NCBI RefSeq assembly: GCF_002798015.1
Contig: NZ_PGTZ01000009.1
Coordinates: 62,001-126,000, forward strand
Direction: 5' to 3'
DNA: 64,000 nt
Source of the DNA: Luteimicrobium subarcticum
Lineage (GTDB): Bacteria > Actinomycetota > Actinomycetes > Actinomycetales > Cellulomonadaceae
Shown here piece by piece: positions 26,223 through 35,237 of this stretch. Under the pieces are notes generated by a model that worked only from the letters and a program-made list of their open reading frames with translations, had not been told where the DNA came from and searched no databases. The stretch's first letter is position 1. The number at the start of each line of letters is the position of its first letter. The position numbers were made by a program, and so were the translations under genes.

Positions 26223-26924
26223 TCAGGACGTCGCGAGGTCCGCCAGGGGGACGTCCTGCGCGGCCGCGGAGACCCGCACGCCGCCGTCGTCGCCCGTGAC
26301 GACGGTCGCACCGGTGAGCCGCACGCCGTCGGGCAGGTCGAGGGGCACGGAGATGCCCGACACCTGGTCACGCACCACGGACGGCAGCCGTGAGGTGCCG
26401 ACGTTCAGACCCCCGACCTTCAGCCCGGTGATGTCGACCGTCAGTCGGTCGCCCGAGACCTTCGGCTCGACGATCACCGCCGCGTCGACCCCGAGCACCG
26501 TGACGTGCGCGGCCAGCCCGTCGTCCTCGGCGCTCAACGTCACCGGCGTGGAGACCTTCTGGTCGACCTGCTCCTGCAGCGTCGCGAGCGGGACGAGGAC
26601 GTCCACCGTGGCGTCCTGGACGACGTTCGGGGACGTCGTCGCGACGTCGTGGCCCACCGCGTGCACGTCACGCACCCCGACCCCGCCGAACTGCGCCGAC
26701 GCGGCGTCGAGGGTGACCTCGTCGAGCGTGCCGCGCGCCAGCTGGGTCAGGTACGGGAACCCGCCGACCGTGACGTCGACGCCCGTCCCGTGCGCCTGCT
26801 CGGCCACCTGCTTCTCGAGCCGGGACTCGGTGGCGTGCGCGGCGACACGGTCGACGACGACCGCCGCGACCGCCACCACGGCGAGGACGACGACGAGGAC
26901 CACGAGGTTCCGGGCGAGGCGCAC
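26223..26924 (-). CDS. DUF2993 (LmeA-like) phospholipid-binding-family protein
   Basis: This 233-residue protein has an N-terminal signal anchor (ARNLVVLVVVLAVVAVAAVVV) followed by a DUF2993 domain. The family pattern is visible in VGGFPYLTQLARGTLDEVTLDA (residues 47-68) and later VEPKVSGDRLTVDITGLKVGG. Mycobacterial LmeA, the best-studied relative, is a periplasmic mannan-related, lipid-binding factor; a similar envelope role here is inference. It starts at GTG 26924, 52 bp from the divergent glycosylase gene. Confidence 0.75.
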   Translation of the reverse strand: MRLARNLVVLVVVLAVVAVAAVVVDRVAAHATESRLEKQVAEQAHGTGVDVTVGGFPYLTQLARGTLDEVTLDAASAQFGGVGVRDVHAVGHDVATTSPNVVQDATVDVLVPLATLQEQVDQKVSTPVTLSAEDDGLAAHVTVLGVDAAVIVEPKVSGDRLTVDITGLKVGGLNVGTSRLPSVVRDQVSGISVPLDLPDGVRLTGATVVTGDDGGVRVSAAAQDVPLADLATS

Positions 26925-26976
26925 GCCCGTACCGTACGCGGTCGCCCTGGACGTCCGCCGGGGACACGATGGGGAC

Positions 26977-27750
26977 GTGCCCGACCCGACCGACGCCGCC
27001 GACGACGCAGCCGCGGTGGTCGCCGCCGCAGCCGGCGCGGACGACCTCGACGCGCTCGGCCACGCCGTCGTCACGTGCCGGGCGTGCCCGCGGCTCGTCG
27101 CGTGGCGCGAGCAGGTCGGGCGCGAGCGGCGCGCCGCGTTCGCGGACGAGGAGTACTGGGCGCGACCCGTGCCGAGCTTCGGGGACCCCGACGCGCGGGT
27201 GCTGCTCGTCGGGCTCGCGCCCGCTGCGCACGGCGGCAACCGGACCGGCCGGATGTTCACGGGCGACCGGTCCGGGGACTTCCTCGTCGCGGCGCTGCAC
27301 CGGACCGGGTTCGCGAACCAGGGGACGTCGGTCGCGCGCGACGACGGCCTCGTCCTCACGGGTCTGCGGATGGCGGCACCCGTGCACTGCGTGCCGCCCG
27401 AGAACAAGCCGACGCCCGCGGAGCGCGTCACGTGCGCGCCGTACCTGGCGCGGGAGCTCGAGCTCGTGCGGCCGCGCGTCGTCGTGACGCTCGGCGCGTT
27501 CGGGTGGGGTGCGGTGCTCGACGTCCTGACGGGGGCCGGGTGGGACGTGCCGCGACCCCGGCCGCGGTTCGCGCACGGCGCCGAGGTGACGATCGGGTCG
27601 CTCGTCCTGCTGGGCTGCTACCACCCGAGCCCGCACAACACGTTCACCGGGCGTCTCACCCCGGACGGTGTGGACGCGCTGCTGCTCCGGGCCCGCGCGC
27701 TGGCGTCGGGCGCTGCGCCTGCTCCGTCCGTCACACCGCGCCCGTCCTGA
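26977..27750 (+). CDS. Family-5 uracil-DNA glycosylase (UdgB-like)
   Basis: This 257-residue enzyme shows the iron-sulfur-type uracil-DNA glycosylase pattern: VTCRACPRLVAWRE (first Cys pair), the catalytic loop VGLAPAAHGGNRTGRMFTGD typical of family 5, further Cys at HCVPPENKPTPAE and TCAPYL, and the late GCYHPSPHNTFTG loop. It removes uracil and other damaged bases from DNA. GTG 26977 lies 6 bp after CACGAT, so it is probably leaderless. It is distinct from the glycosylase-superfamily protein at 7957. Confidence 0.88.
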   Translation: MPDPTDAADDAAAVVAAAAGADDLDALGHAVVTCRACPRLVAWREQVGRERRAAFADEEYWARPVPSFGDPDARVLLVGLAPAAHGGNRTGRMFTGDRSGDFLVAALHRTGFANQGTSVARDDGLVLTGLRMAAPVHCVPPENKPTPAERVTCAPYLARELELVRPRVVVTLGAFGWGAVLDVLTGAGWDVPRPRPRFAHGAEVTIGSLVLLGCYHPSPHNTFTGRLTPDGVDALLLRARALASGAAPAPSVTPRPS

Positions 27751-27829
27751 GCGCGCTCCTGGGAGATCGCTGCCACGATGGGCAGAGGTCGGGGCAGAAG
27801 GGCAGAGATGTCCAGGTTCGGGAGGCGCG

Positions 27830-28975
27830 ATGACGCAGGGTCCGGTGGATGGTCCGGCGGACGGGCCCTCTGTGGGGACGGTCGCGGAGGCCGGACGCCG
27901 TGTGGCGCTCGTGCCGGACGTCGTCGCCCGCCTCGTCGCCGAGGGCTGGGAGGTCCGCGTCGAGCGCGGCGCGGGCGCGGGTGCCGACGCCGACGACGCC
28001 GCCTACGAGAAGGCCGGGGCAGCGCTCGTCGACCGGTCCACCGCGCTGGGTTCCGACGTCGTCGCGCTCGTCCGGCCGCCGGACCCCGAGGTGGTGGCGG
28101 CGCTACGGCCCGGGGCCGTGGTCGTCGGGCTGCTCGGGCTCGCCACCGCGCCCGCGAGCGCCGAGGCCCTCGCGGCCCGGGACGTGACGGCCCTGGACCT
28201 CGCCCGGCTCCCCCGCACCCTGTCCCGGGCGCAGACGATGGACGCGCTGACGTCGCAGGCGTCGGTGGCGGGCTACCGGGCCGCGGTGCTCGCGGCGGCG
28301 ACGTTCGCGCGCTTCTTCCCGATGATGATCACGGCCGCCGGGACGGCGAAGCCCGCGCAGGTGATCGTCCTCGGCACCGGCGTCGCGGGCCTGCAGGCCA
28401 TCGGGACGGCGCGTCGTCTGGGCGCACAGGTCACCGGGTACGACATCCGGCCGACGTCGGCCGACGAGGTCCGGTCGCTCGGCGCGACGTTCCTCGAGCT
28501 GTCGGCCGGCCCGCAGGTCGCGAGCGAGGGCGGGTACGCGCGCGAGCTCACCGCCGCCGAACGGGACGCGCAGCAGGCCGAGCTGGCCGGGCACGTCGCC
28601 CGGTTCGACGTCGTGATCACGACGGCCCAGGTCCCTGGCCGCCGGCCCCCGGTGCTCGTCACCGCGGCCACCGTCGCGGCGATGCGGCGCGGGAGCGTCG
28701 TGATCGACCTGGCCGCGTCCGACCTCGGCGGCAACGTCGAGGGGTCGCGTCCCGACGAGACCGTCGTCACCGACGGCGGGGTGACCCTGATCGGCGCGGG
28801 CTCGCTCGCCGACGACATGGCCGCGGCCGCCTCGACGGCCTACGCACGCAACGTCGCCGCCCTGCTGCGCACCCTGGTGCACGACGGCCGCGTGGTGCTC
28901 GACCCGGACGACGGGGTGCACGCCGCGCTCGCCGTGCCGCCCCTGACCGAACCCACCGCGGAGGACGCCCGATGA
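27830..28975 (+). CDS. pntA: Proton-translocating NAD(P) transhydrogenase, subunit alpha part 1
   Basis: This 381-residue protein is the soluble NAD(H)-binding domain (dI). Signatures are GRRVALVPDVVARL, LDLARLPRTLSRAQTMDALTSQASVAGY in two adjoining stretches, the Rossmann loop VLGTGVAGLQAIGTARRLGA, and the ITTAQVPGRRPPVLVT segment. Compared with usual PntA, the first strand (normally RIGVPRE) is replaced by a Gly/Pro/Asp-rich start, giving a slightly odd N-terminus. ATG 27830 follows GGGAGG. It overlaps the next subunit by 4 bp in a three-gene operon. Confidence 0.93.
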   Translation: MTQGPVDGPADGPSVGTVAEAGRRVALVPDVVARLVAEGWEVRVERGAGAGADADDAAYEKAGAALVDRSTALGSDVVALVRPPDPEVVAALRPGAVVVGLLGLATAPASAEALAARDVTALDLARLPRTLSRAQTMDALTSQASVAGYRAAVLAAATFARFFPMMITAAGTAKPAQVIVLGTGVAGLQAIGTARRLGAQVTGYDIRPTSADEVRSLGATFLELSAGPQVASEGGYARELTAAERDAQQAELAGHVARFDVVITTAQVPGRRPPVLVTAATVAAMRRGSVVIDLAASDLGGNVEGSRPDETVVTDGGVTLIGAGSLADDMAAAASTAYARNVAALLRTLVHDGRVVLDPDDGVHAALAVPPLTEPTAEDAR

Positions 28976-29310
28976 CCCCCGAGCTCGCGTCGTCGATCAG
29001 CATCTTCGTGCTGGCCCTGCTGGTCGGCTTCGAGGTCATCTCGAAGATCCCCACGACCCTGCACACGCCCATGATGTCGGGGGCCAACTCGATCCACGGC
29101 GTCGTGCTCGTCGGCGCGCTGCTGGTCGGGGGCCTGGCCGACTCGCCCGTCGGGTACGTCTTGACGTTCCTCGCCGCCGCGTTCGCGTCGATGAACGTCG
29201 TGGGCGGGTACGTCGTGACGGACCGCATGCTGGGGATGTTCCGGCGGCGGCCAGAGCCGCCTGACCGCACCGCCGCACGGGCGCCCGACGCGCCGGAGGA
29301 CCACCGGTGA
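28972..29310 (+). CDS. NAD(P) transhydrogenase, subunit alpha part 2 (membrane)
   Basis: This 112-residue protein carries the alpha-chain membrane helices of the split transhydrogenase (PntAB type). The signature GFEVISKIPTTLHTPMMSGANSIHG is present over residues 19-43, with three or four hydrophobic segments and a hydrophilic Pro/Arg-rich tail. It overlaps pntA by 4 bp upstream and pntB by 4 bp downstream. Together the three subunits couple proton flow to hydride transfer between NADH and NADP+. Confidence 0.93.
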   Translation: MTPELASSISIFVLALLVGFEVISKIPTTLHTPMMSGANSIHGVVLVGALLVGGLADSPVGYVLTFLAAAFASMNVVGGYVVTDRMLGMFRRRPEPPDRTAARAPDAPEDHR

Positions 29311-30758
29311 GCGCCGTCGCGACGACCACGTGGCTCGTCTACCTCGCCGCGGCCGTGTGCTTCGTCCTGGGCCTGCACCTCATGCGCTCCCCCGGCACGG
29401 CCCGGCGCGGCAACCTGCTGTCCGCGGGTGGCATGGCCGCGGCCGTCCTCGCGACCGTCCTGCTGCTCGTCGACGACGGGGACGCGCCCGCCGTGGGGTG
29501 GCACGGCGGGTGGTGGGCCGCGGTCGCGCTCGTCGGCGGGATCGTCGTGGGCGGCGGGTACGGGTGGTACTCGGCCCGGCGCGTGAAGATGACCGCGATG
29601 CCGCAGCTCGTGTCCCTGTTCAACGCGGTCGGTGGCGGCGCCGCGACCGCCGTCGCGCTCGCCGACTTCCTCCGGTTCGCGTCCGAGGGGACCGGCAGCG
29701 GCCCGGCGCTCGCGTTCGGGGTGCCCGTCGCGCTGGACGTCCTCATCGGGTCGGTGACGTTCTCCGGGTCGCTCGTCGCGGCCGGCAAGCTCCAGGGGAT
29801 CGTGCGCGGGGCGCCCATCGTCTTCCGTGGCGCGCGGGTCGCGCTCGTCGCCGCGGCCGTCGTGGCCACGGGGTGCGCCGTCGTGACCGTCGCGAGCGGT
29901 GCCGTGTGGGCGCTGTGGGTGCTGCTCGTCGCCGCGCTCGTCTTCGGCGTCCTCATGGTGCTGCCGATCGGCGGCGCCGACATGCCCGTCGTCATCTCGC
30001 TGCTCAACGCCTTCACCGGGCTGGCTGTCGCGATGGCCGGGTTCGTCGTCGACAACCAGGTGATGATCGTCGCCGGCGCGCTCGTCGGGGCGTCCGGCTC
30101 GATCCTCACCAAGCTCATGGCCGACGCCATGAACCGGTCCATCGTGTCGATCCTCGTCGGCGGGTTCGGGACGGGCGACGCCGGCCCGGGCGGAGCGGGG
30201 CCGGGTGGCCCGGGTGGCGACGGGACCGTCCGCAGCATCGACGCGGACGACGTCGCGATCCAGCTCGCCTACGCGTCGTCCGTCGTGCTCGTCCCCGGGT
30301 ACGGGCTCGCCGCCGCGCAGGCCCAGCACGAGCTCGCGGCGCTTGCCGCCGTGCTCGCGGACCACGGCGTGCGGGTCGGGTACGCCATCCACCCGGTCGC
30401 GGGACGCATGCCCGGCCACATGAACGTGCTGCTCGCCGAGGCGAACGTGCCGTACGAGCAGATGCTCGAGCTGGACGCTGCGAACACCGAGCTCGACACG
30501 TGCGACGTCGCCCTCGTGGTCGGCGCGAACGACGTCACCAACCCCGCGGCACGCCGGCCCGGCACCGCGATCTCCGGGATGCCGATCCTCGACGTCGACC
30601 ACGCCCGCTCGGTCGTCGTCATCAAGCGCTCGATGGGGCACGGGTACGCCGGCATCGAGAACGAGCTCTACACCGACGAGAAGACCGGCATGTTCTTCAC
30701 CGACGCGAAGCAGGGTCTCGCCGCGCTCGTCGGCGCGGTCGAGCAGTACGTGAGCTGA
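29307..30758 (+). CDS. pntB: NAD(P) transhydrogenase subunit beta
   Basis: This 483-residue protein has about eight or nine membrane segments (KMTAMPQLVSLFNAVGGGAA is the conserved channel stretch, and LPIGGADMPVVISLLNAFTG follows). Its C-terminal NADP(H)-binding domain has VLVPGYGLAAAQAQHELA, HPVAGRMPGHMNVLLAEA, GANDVTNPAA and the terminal VVIKRSMGHGYAGIENEL. A Gly/Pro-rich linker near residues 291-304 joins the two parts. The GTG start overlaps the upstream subunit. Confidence 0.95.
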   Translation: MSAVATTTWLVYLAAAVCFVLGLHLMRSPGTARRGNLLSAGGMAAAVLATVLLLVDDGDAPAVGWHGGWWAAVALVGGIVVGGGYGWYSARRVKMTAMPQLVSLFNAVGGGAATAVALADFLRFASEGTGSGPALAFGVPVALDVLIGSVTFSGSLVAAGKLQGIVRGAPIVFRGARVALVAAAVVATGCAVVTVASGAVWALWVLLVAALVFGVLMVLPIGGADMPVVISLLNAFTGLAVAMAGFVVDNQVMIVAGALVGASGSILTKLMADAMNRSIVSILVGGFGTGDAGPGGAGPGGPGGDGTVRSIDADDVAIQLAYASSVVLVPGYGLAAAQAQHELAALAAVLADHGVRVGYAIHPVAGRMPGHMNVLLAEANVPYEQMLELDAANTELDTCDVALVVGANDVTNPAARRPGTAISGMPILDVDHARSVVVIKRSMGHGYAGIENELYTDEKTGMFFTDAKQGLAALVGAVEQYVS

Positions 30759-30800
30759 CGGTCCGCCTGACAGCAGAAGCGACGGGTGCGGGCGTCAGGC

Positions 30801-31103
30801 TCAGGCGGCGGGCGCGGGCGGCGTCGCGGGACGCAGGACGGGAGCCACCACGACGTGCCGCACCGGCCGGCGGGCACGCCGCGTCGCCTCGAGCTGCGCG
30901 ATCACGGTCATGCGGCGCAGCTCACGCTCGAGCGCGGCAGGCAGCGGCGCGACGGGGCGCGGGGCGGGCGCGGCGACCGGGGCGGGCGCGGCCACGGTCG
31001 CGTCGCGCCCCCAGGACGACGGCAGCCCGGGCAGCACCGCGCGGATCGCGGTGCCGAGCTCGGGGACGGTGCGGGGCGGACGGGCCAGGGTCGCTGCGCT
31101 CAC
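30801..31103 (-). CDS. Small hypothetical protein, Ala/Pro/Arg-rich
   Basis: This 100-residue protein starts at GTG 31103, 7 bp after a strong GGAGGAG, which makes it likely to be translated despite the lack of a recognised domain. It has a Pro/Arg start, a central Ala-Pro-rich stretch and a basic amphipathic helix (LPAALERELRRMTVIAQLEATRRARR over two turns). It has no membrane segment or signal peptide. Its leader (31149-31187) contains a 10-bp inverted repeat CGTCACAGGA/TCCTGTGACG. Confidence 0.55.
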   Translation of the reverse strand: MSAATLARPPRTVPELGTAIRAVLPGLPSSWGRDATVAAPAPVAAPAPRPVAPLPAALERELRRMTVIAQLEATRRARRPVRHVVVAPVLRPATPPAPAA

Positions 31104-31148
31104 GGGTGCTCTCCTCCGGACGTTGTCGACGGCGCCTTTCGCGGGCGC

Positions 31149-31261
31149 CGTCACAGGAGGAGACGGACGTGGCGGCGTCCTGTGACGCCGGTCACCGGGT
31201 GAAGACGCTGGTCACCGGGTGAAAGTCGGCGGTGGCGAGCGTCAGGCAGCGAGCGTCAGGC
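31149..31261. repeat. Cluster of short inverted and direct repeats
   Basis: The gap between 31104 and 31255 holds an inverted repeat CGTCACAGGA (31149) / TCCTGTGACG (31178), two direct copies of GGTCACCGGGTGAA (31190 and 31210, 20 bp apart) and two copies of GCGAGCGTCAGGC (31235 and 31249, 14 bp apart). The second pair runs into the end of the phosphotransferase-family gene. They could be operator sites for the small gene at 31103 or simple local duplications. Confidence 0.55.
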
Positions 31262-32005
31262 GGTGAGCAGGGCCGCGATGCGCTCACGGTCGGCGCGGTA
31301 GAGCGCGACGTGGGCCAAGAACTCGTCCCGGCCCGTGTCGGTGGCGCGCTGCTCGGTGAACGTGGCGAGCTCGTCGAGCCGTGCGGTCATCGCCTCCAGC
31401 ACGTCGGTCCGCTCGAACGGCATGTCGTACGCCGCGACGAGCACGTCGAGACGGCGCAGCCGGTCGTCGAGCGACAGGTCGGGCGCGTCCTCGCCGATGA
31501 ACGGCGCCAGCCGGTACGCGAGGTACGCCAGGTCCCACACGCGCGGCCCGGGCGAGCAGGTGTCGAAGTCGATGAGACCCACGAGCCGACCGTCGCGGAA
31601 CACCATGTTGTAGGGCGCGACGTCGTTGTGGCAGATCACCTCGGCGGGCTCGTGCGCCGGCATCCGCCAGGCAGGGCGCCGCGGCTCGAATCCGACGCTC
31701 GCGTCGTGCAGCCGCCGCAGGAAGCGTCCCGCCTCGACCAGCACGCCGTCGGACCACAGCCACGCCGCGCCGGGGGCGGCCGTGTCGTGCGGGACGTCGC
31801 CGTCCAGGTAGGACACGATCTCGCGGCCGCGGTCGTCGACGCCGAACGGCTCCGGGATCCCGACGACCCCGTGCGCGCGGAGATGCCGCAGGTACCCCTG
31901 CACGGTCGTGGTCCATGGACCCGCCGCGCGGCGCACCGTGTCGCCGATCCGCACCACGGACGTGGTGTTCCCTCCCGGCAGGTGCTCTTCGATCACCCGG
32001 CCCAT
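31256..32005 (-). CDS. Aminoglycoside phosphotransferase-family (APH) protein
   Basis: This protein of about 249 residues has the kinase-like APH fold: VVRIGDTVRRAAG, then the catalytic loop VICHNDVAPYNMVFRDG with the conserved Asp and Asn, and the metal-binding IDFDTCSPGPRVWDLAYLAYR. Such proteins phosphorylate small molecules; no resistance role can be claimed, because most chromosomal members act on unknown metabolites. ATG 32005 is used; an in-frame TTG at 32032 is possible. Confidence 0.8.
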   Translation of the reverse strand: MGRVIEEHLPGGNTTSVVRIGDTVRRAAGPWTTTVQGYLRHLRAHGVVGIPEPFGVDDRGREIVSYLDGDVPHDTAAPGAAWLWSDGVLVEAGRFLRRLHDASVGFEPRRPAWRMPAHEPAEVICHNDVAPYNMVFRDGRLVGLIDFDTCSPGPRVWDLAYLAYRLAPFIGEDAPDLSLDDRLRRLDVLVAAYDMPFERTDVLEAMTARLDELATFTEQRATDTGRDEFLAHVALYRADRERIAALLTA

Positions 32006-32213
32006 CGTGCCCGACGTGCCGCGGATCCCCAAGCCTCGCCCCGGCGCTGGTCGGGTGGTGACCGTGCCTTGACCTGCGCCGATGCCTAAAGATCGGTACC
32101 CGACCCCCGGCGTAACGGTTCACGGTCGTGCACCGACCGTCGTCGACGACGTCCGTCCCCGGGCGCGGGCGCACGGTGGCGCCTCGTCCCCACGACCCCC
32201 GACGCTGGGCGCC

Positions 32214-32996
32214 GTGTCCCCACGACCGTCCGGTGCCACGCACCGCCACTTCGCCGCCCCGAGACGCGACCGCGCGCCGTCCGCGGCCGTCCGGCGCGTC
32301 CTGCTGCTCGCGCTCGCGACGGCCCTCGTCGCGGCACTGGTGGCCGTCGTCTCGACCGTCGCGGGCGTCCGGCACCGGGCGTCCGCCGCCCGCTATCCCG
32401 TCACGACGACCGACCTCGCGGCGGCACAGGCCGCGCTCGCGGGCCTTCCCGAGCGCCCGCCCGCCTCGTCCGACGGGTACACGCGCGAGCGGTTCGGCCA
32501 GGCGTGGGCGGACGTCGACGGCAACGGCTGCGACACCCGGGACGACGTCCTCGCCCGCGACCTGACCGACGTCGTGACGCGGGACGGGTGCGTCGTCCAG
32601 TCAGGGCAGCTGCGCGACCCGTACGGCGGAGGCCGCATCGCGTTCACCCGTGGCAAGGAGTCGTCCGCGGTGCAGATCGACCACGTCGTCGCGCTCGCCG
32701 ACGCGTGGCGCACCGGCGCGCAGGACCTCTCCGCGGACGTCCGGGAGCGCCTCGCCAACGACCCCGCGAACCTGCTGGCCGTCGACGGGCCGCTCAACCA
32801 GGAGAAGAGCGCGTCGGACGCGTCGCAGTGGCTCCCGCCGAACCGCGGCTTCCGGTGCGCGTACGTGGTCCGTCAGGTGCGCGTGAAGGCCGCGTACGGG
32901 CTGTGGATGACCCCGCCGGAGGCCGCGGCGGTGCGCCGCGAGCTGGACCGGTGCGTCGTCGTCCGCGGCCCCGCGTCAGCCCCGGACGGTCGCGCG
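32214..32996 (+). CDS. Membrane-anchored or secreted HNH (DUF1524/GmrSD C-terminal-like) nuclease lacking an in-frame stop
   Basis: Reading from GTG 32214 gives an N-terminal signal anchor (VLLLALATALVAALVAVV, residues 29-46) and then a DUF1524 HNH-type domain: AWADVDGNGCDTRDDVLARDL, AVQIDHVVALADAWRTGAQ (catalytic His 157), NLLAVDGPLNQEKSASDASQ and WLPPN. Homologues end soon after the AYVVRQVRVKAAYGLWMTP and Arg/Cys segment, about residue 247. Here no stop follows in frame, and the frame stays open through the antisense of downstream genes to 39338. The 3' end was therefore probably lost or shifted. The end given is just before the convergent lipoprotein gene. Likely an exported DNase-type nuclease. 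Confidence 0.6.
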
Positions 32997-33794
32997 TCAG
33001 CCCGCGGTGCCGAGCTTGTCGGCCGTGGTGAGGTCGTCGTCGGACGGCTTCTCGACGGTGACCTTCTCGCCGATCTTCGAGAACTCGACCGTCGACGTGG
33101 TCGACCCGATGTCCGTCGTCGTCTTGCGCACCCGGTCCTCGCCGTCGACCCAGAAGTGGTACGTCAACGTCGTCGGGAGGCTCGCGGACGCGCCAGCCTG
33201 CTTGATCTGGTCGCCGATCACGCCCGAGACCTTCGACGTGTCCGCGACGAGGACGTACTCCTGGACGCCGTCGGCGTCCGGGCCGCCCTGGGCGTCGAGG
33301 CTCTGCACCGCGCCCTGGAACGCGGAGACCGAGGCGGTCGGGTCGGCCTGCTTGCCGAGCGACGTGAAGGTGCTGCCGAGCTCACCGAGAGCTCCCGGGT
33401 CCTTCGGGTCGTACTTGAGGAACTTGTCGCTGCTGAGCGACCCCATGTCGATGTAGTACGTGCTGTCGAGGTAGCGGACGTCCCAGCCGTCCATCTCGGG
33501 GTACTTCAGCGTCATCGCGAAGTCGTAGCCGTCGCCCTTGCGGACGAGGTCGGTGGTCACGCTGATGTCGTTGCCGCCCGAGGTGGCCGTCACGACCATC
33601 CGCTCGCTCTCGACCTTCTGCTGCGCGGCCGTCACCCGGTCCACGAAGTTGGCGGCCGTCAGACTGCCTGCTGCCGGCTGCGCCGCCTGGGCGTCGTCGT
33701 CGGACGACCCGCAGCCCGCGAGGACGGAGGCGGCGGCGAGCGCGACGACCGGCGCGAGGAGGGCGACACGGTGGGTACGGCGGACGTTCGGCAC
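32997..33794 (-). CDS. LppX/LprG-like or DUF6612-type lipoprotein
   Basis: This 265-residue protein has a lipoprotein signal ending VLAGC (Cys about residue 28), a short linker, and a beta-rich domain (FVDRVTAAQQKVESERMVV, TLKYPEMDGWDVRYLDSTYYIDMG over two stretches, YVLVADTSKVSG, YHFWVDGEDRVRKTT). The pattern resembles LppX/LprG-type lipid-binding or uncharacterised sensor-like lipoproteins. The function is unknown. It is the last of a minus-strand series (Pls-like synthetase, M1 peptidase, lipoprotein), though 78 bp separate it from the peptidase gene. It converges on the nuclease gene. Confidence 0.7.
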   Translation of the reverse strand: MPNVRRTHRVALLAPVVALAAASVLAGCGSSDDDAQAAQPAAGSLTAANFVDRVTAAQQKVESERMVVTATSGGNDISVTTDLVRKGDGYDFAMTLKYPEMDGWDVRYLDSTYYIDMGSLSSDKFLKYDPKDPGALGELGSTFTSLGKQADPTASVSAFQGAVQSLDAQGGPDADGVQEYVLVADTSKVSGVIGDQIKQAGASASLPTTLTYHFWVDGEDRVRKTTTDIGSTTSTVEFSKIGEKVTVEKPSDDDLTTADKLGTAG

Positions 33795-33872
33795 GGGGAT
33801 CTCCGGGTCACGAGGGCGAAGCGGGGCGTGAGCAGGGGTCAGGCTAGCCGACCGACCTGGTGGCCGAGGTGG

Positions 33873-35159
33873 TCAGGGCAGCGCCGGCAGGGCCGGGTCG
33901 AGGAGCCACGCGTCCAGCAGCGCGTCGTGCCCGACGAGCGCCCGCAGGTCGGCGGTCGACGCGGACGCGTGCCGGTGGCTCCGCGTCCACTCGCGCACGG
34001 CGTCGAAGAACGCGTCGTCGCCGAGCACGGTGCGCAGCGCGTGCAGGGTCAGGGCGCCGCGCTTGTAGAGGCGGTCGTCGAACATGTTCTCCGGGCCCGG
34101 GTCGCCCACGACGAGGTCCTGCGGCAGCGCGGCGAGCCGGGCGTGCGCCTCGCGCGCGAGGCGGTCGGCCGTCGGGCCCCCGGACGCCTCGGACCACAGC
34201 CACTCGGCGTAGCAGGCGAAGCCCTCGTTGAGCCAGATGTCGGACCACCGGGCGACGGACACGCTGTTGCCGAACCACTGGTGCGCGAGCTCGTGCGCGA
34301 CGAGCCGGTCCCACGACCCGGTGCCGTCGAGGTGCTGCGCACCGAACACGGACATGCCCTGCGCCTCGAGCGGGATCTCGAGCGGGTCGGCCGTCACGAC
34401 CAGCCGGTACGACGTGAACGGGTACGGCCCGAACAGGTCCTCGAACGTCCGCATCAGCTGGTCGTGCCGGACGAGGTCGGCCGCGACGGCGTGGTGCTGC
34501 GCGCGCGGCGCGTGCGCGACCTGCGGCACCCGGCTGCTCGCGAGCACGAGCGGCTCGTACCGCCCGACGTGGACCGCTGCCAGGTAGGTGCACATGGGGT
34601 CGGTGCGGCCGAAGCGCCACACGCGCGTCGAGCCCTTGCGCGCCACGTGCTCGAGCTCGCCGTTCGTGACGACCGCGTAGTCGGCCTCGGTCGTGACGGT
34701 GATCCGGAAGGTGGCGCGGTGCGACGGGTGGTCGTTGCACGGGAACCACGTGGGCGCGCCGTCGGGCTGGTTGGCGCACAGCGACCCGTCGGTCAGCTCC
34801 TCCCAGCCGACATCCCCCCAGGTGCCCATCGCGGGAGCCGGACGCCCGGAGTAGCGCACCGCCAGGGTGAGGCGGGTGCCCGCGCGCCGGACACGTCCGA
34901 GCCGGACGCGCACCCGCCCACCCGAGTGCTTGTACGGCGCACGCTGCCGCTCGACCGTCACGTGCTCCACGCGCAGGCGCACGAGGTCGAGCTCGACGAC
35001 GTCGGTGTCCTCCAGCAGCCGCAGCTCGAGCGTCGCAGCACCGTCGAGACGGTTCGACGCGACCTTGTACTCGAGGTCGAGGTCGTAGTGGTCGACGGTG
35101 TACGCGGACGACCCGCGGTGGGGCACGTACGGGTCGAGCGCGGGCTCGCGCACGGACAC
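33873..35159 (-). CDS. M1-family zinc metallopeptidase with altered exopeptidase motif
   Basis: This 428-residue protein has the M1 zinc site HELAH (289-293) and NEGFACY (Glu 312), preceded by an N-terminal beta-domain. Where aminopeptidases have GAMEN, it has EAQGMS (265-270), so it lacks the usual amino-terminus-recognising Glu and may be specialised. It lacks the long C-terminal helical domain of large members, as is typical of short actinobacterial M1 proteins. It lies directly downstream of the Pls/PosA-type synthetase. In poly-epsilon-lysine producers an M1 peptidase sits beside pls and degrades the polymer; a similar self-protection or trimming role is inferred. Confidence 0.85.
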   Translation of the reverse strand: MSVREPALDPYVPHRGSSAYTVDHYDLDLEYKVASNRLDGAATLELRLLEDTDVVELDLVRLRVEHVTVERQRAPYKHSGGRVRVRLGRVRRAGTRLTLAVRYSGRPAPAMGTWGDVGWEELTDGSLCANQPDGAPTWFPCNDHPSHRATFRITVTTEADYAVVTNGELEHVARKGSTRVWRFGRTDPMCTYLAAVHVGRYEPLVLASSRVPQVAHAPRAQHHAVAADLVRHDQLMRTFEDLFGPYPFTSYRLVVTADPLEIPLEAQGMSVFGAQHLDGTGSWDRLVAHELAHQWFGNSVSVARWSDIWLNEGFACYAEWLWSEASGGPTADRLAREAHARLAALPQDLVVGDPGPENMFDDRLYKRGALTLHALRTVLGDDAFFDAVREWTRSHRHASASTADLRALVGHDALLDAWLLDPALPALP

Positions 35160-35237
35160 TCCTCTCCGGCCGGGACGATCCGGCGATGCTACGTGACCGT
35201 GCGGCCCGACGCCGTCAGGGCCGTGGGTCGGGGGGCG

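Noticed and set aside
31256-32005. Antibiotic-resistance gene (aminoglycoside phosphotransferase)
   Set aside because: The fold is APH-like, but the family is broad and no resistance-specific features or mobile context are visible.
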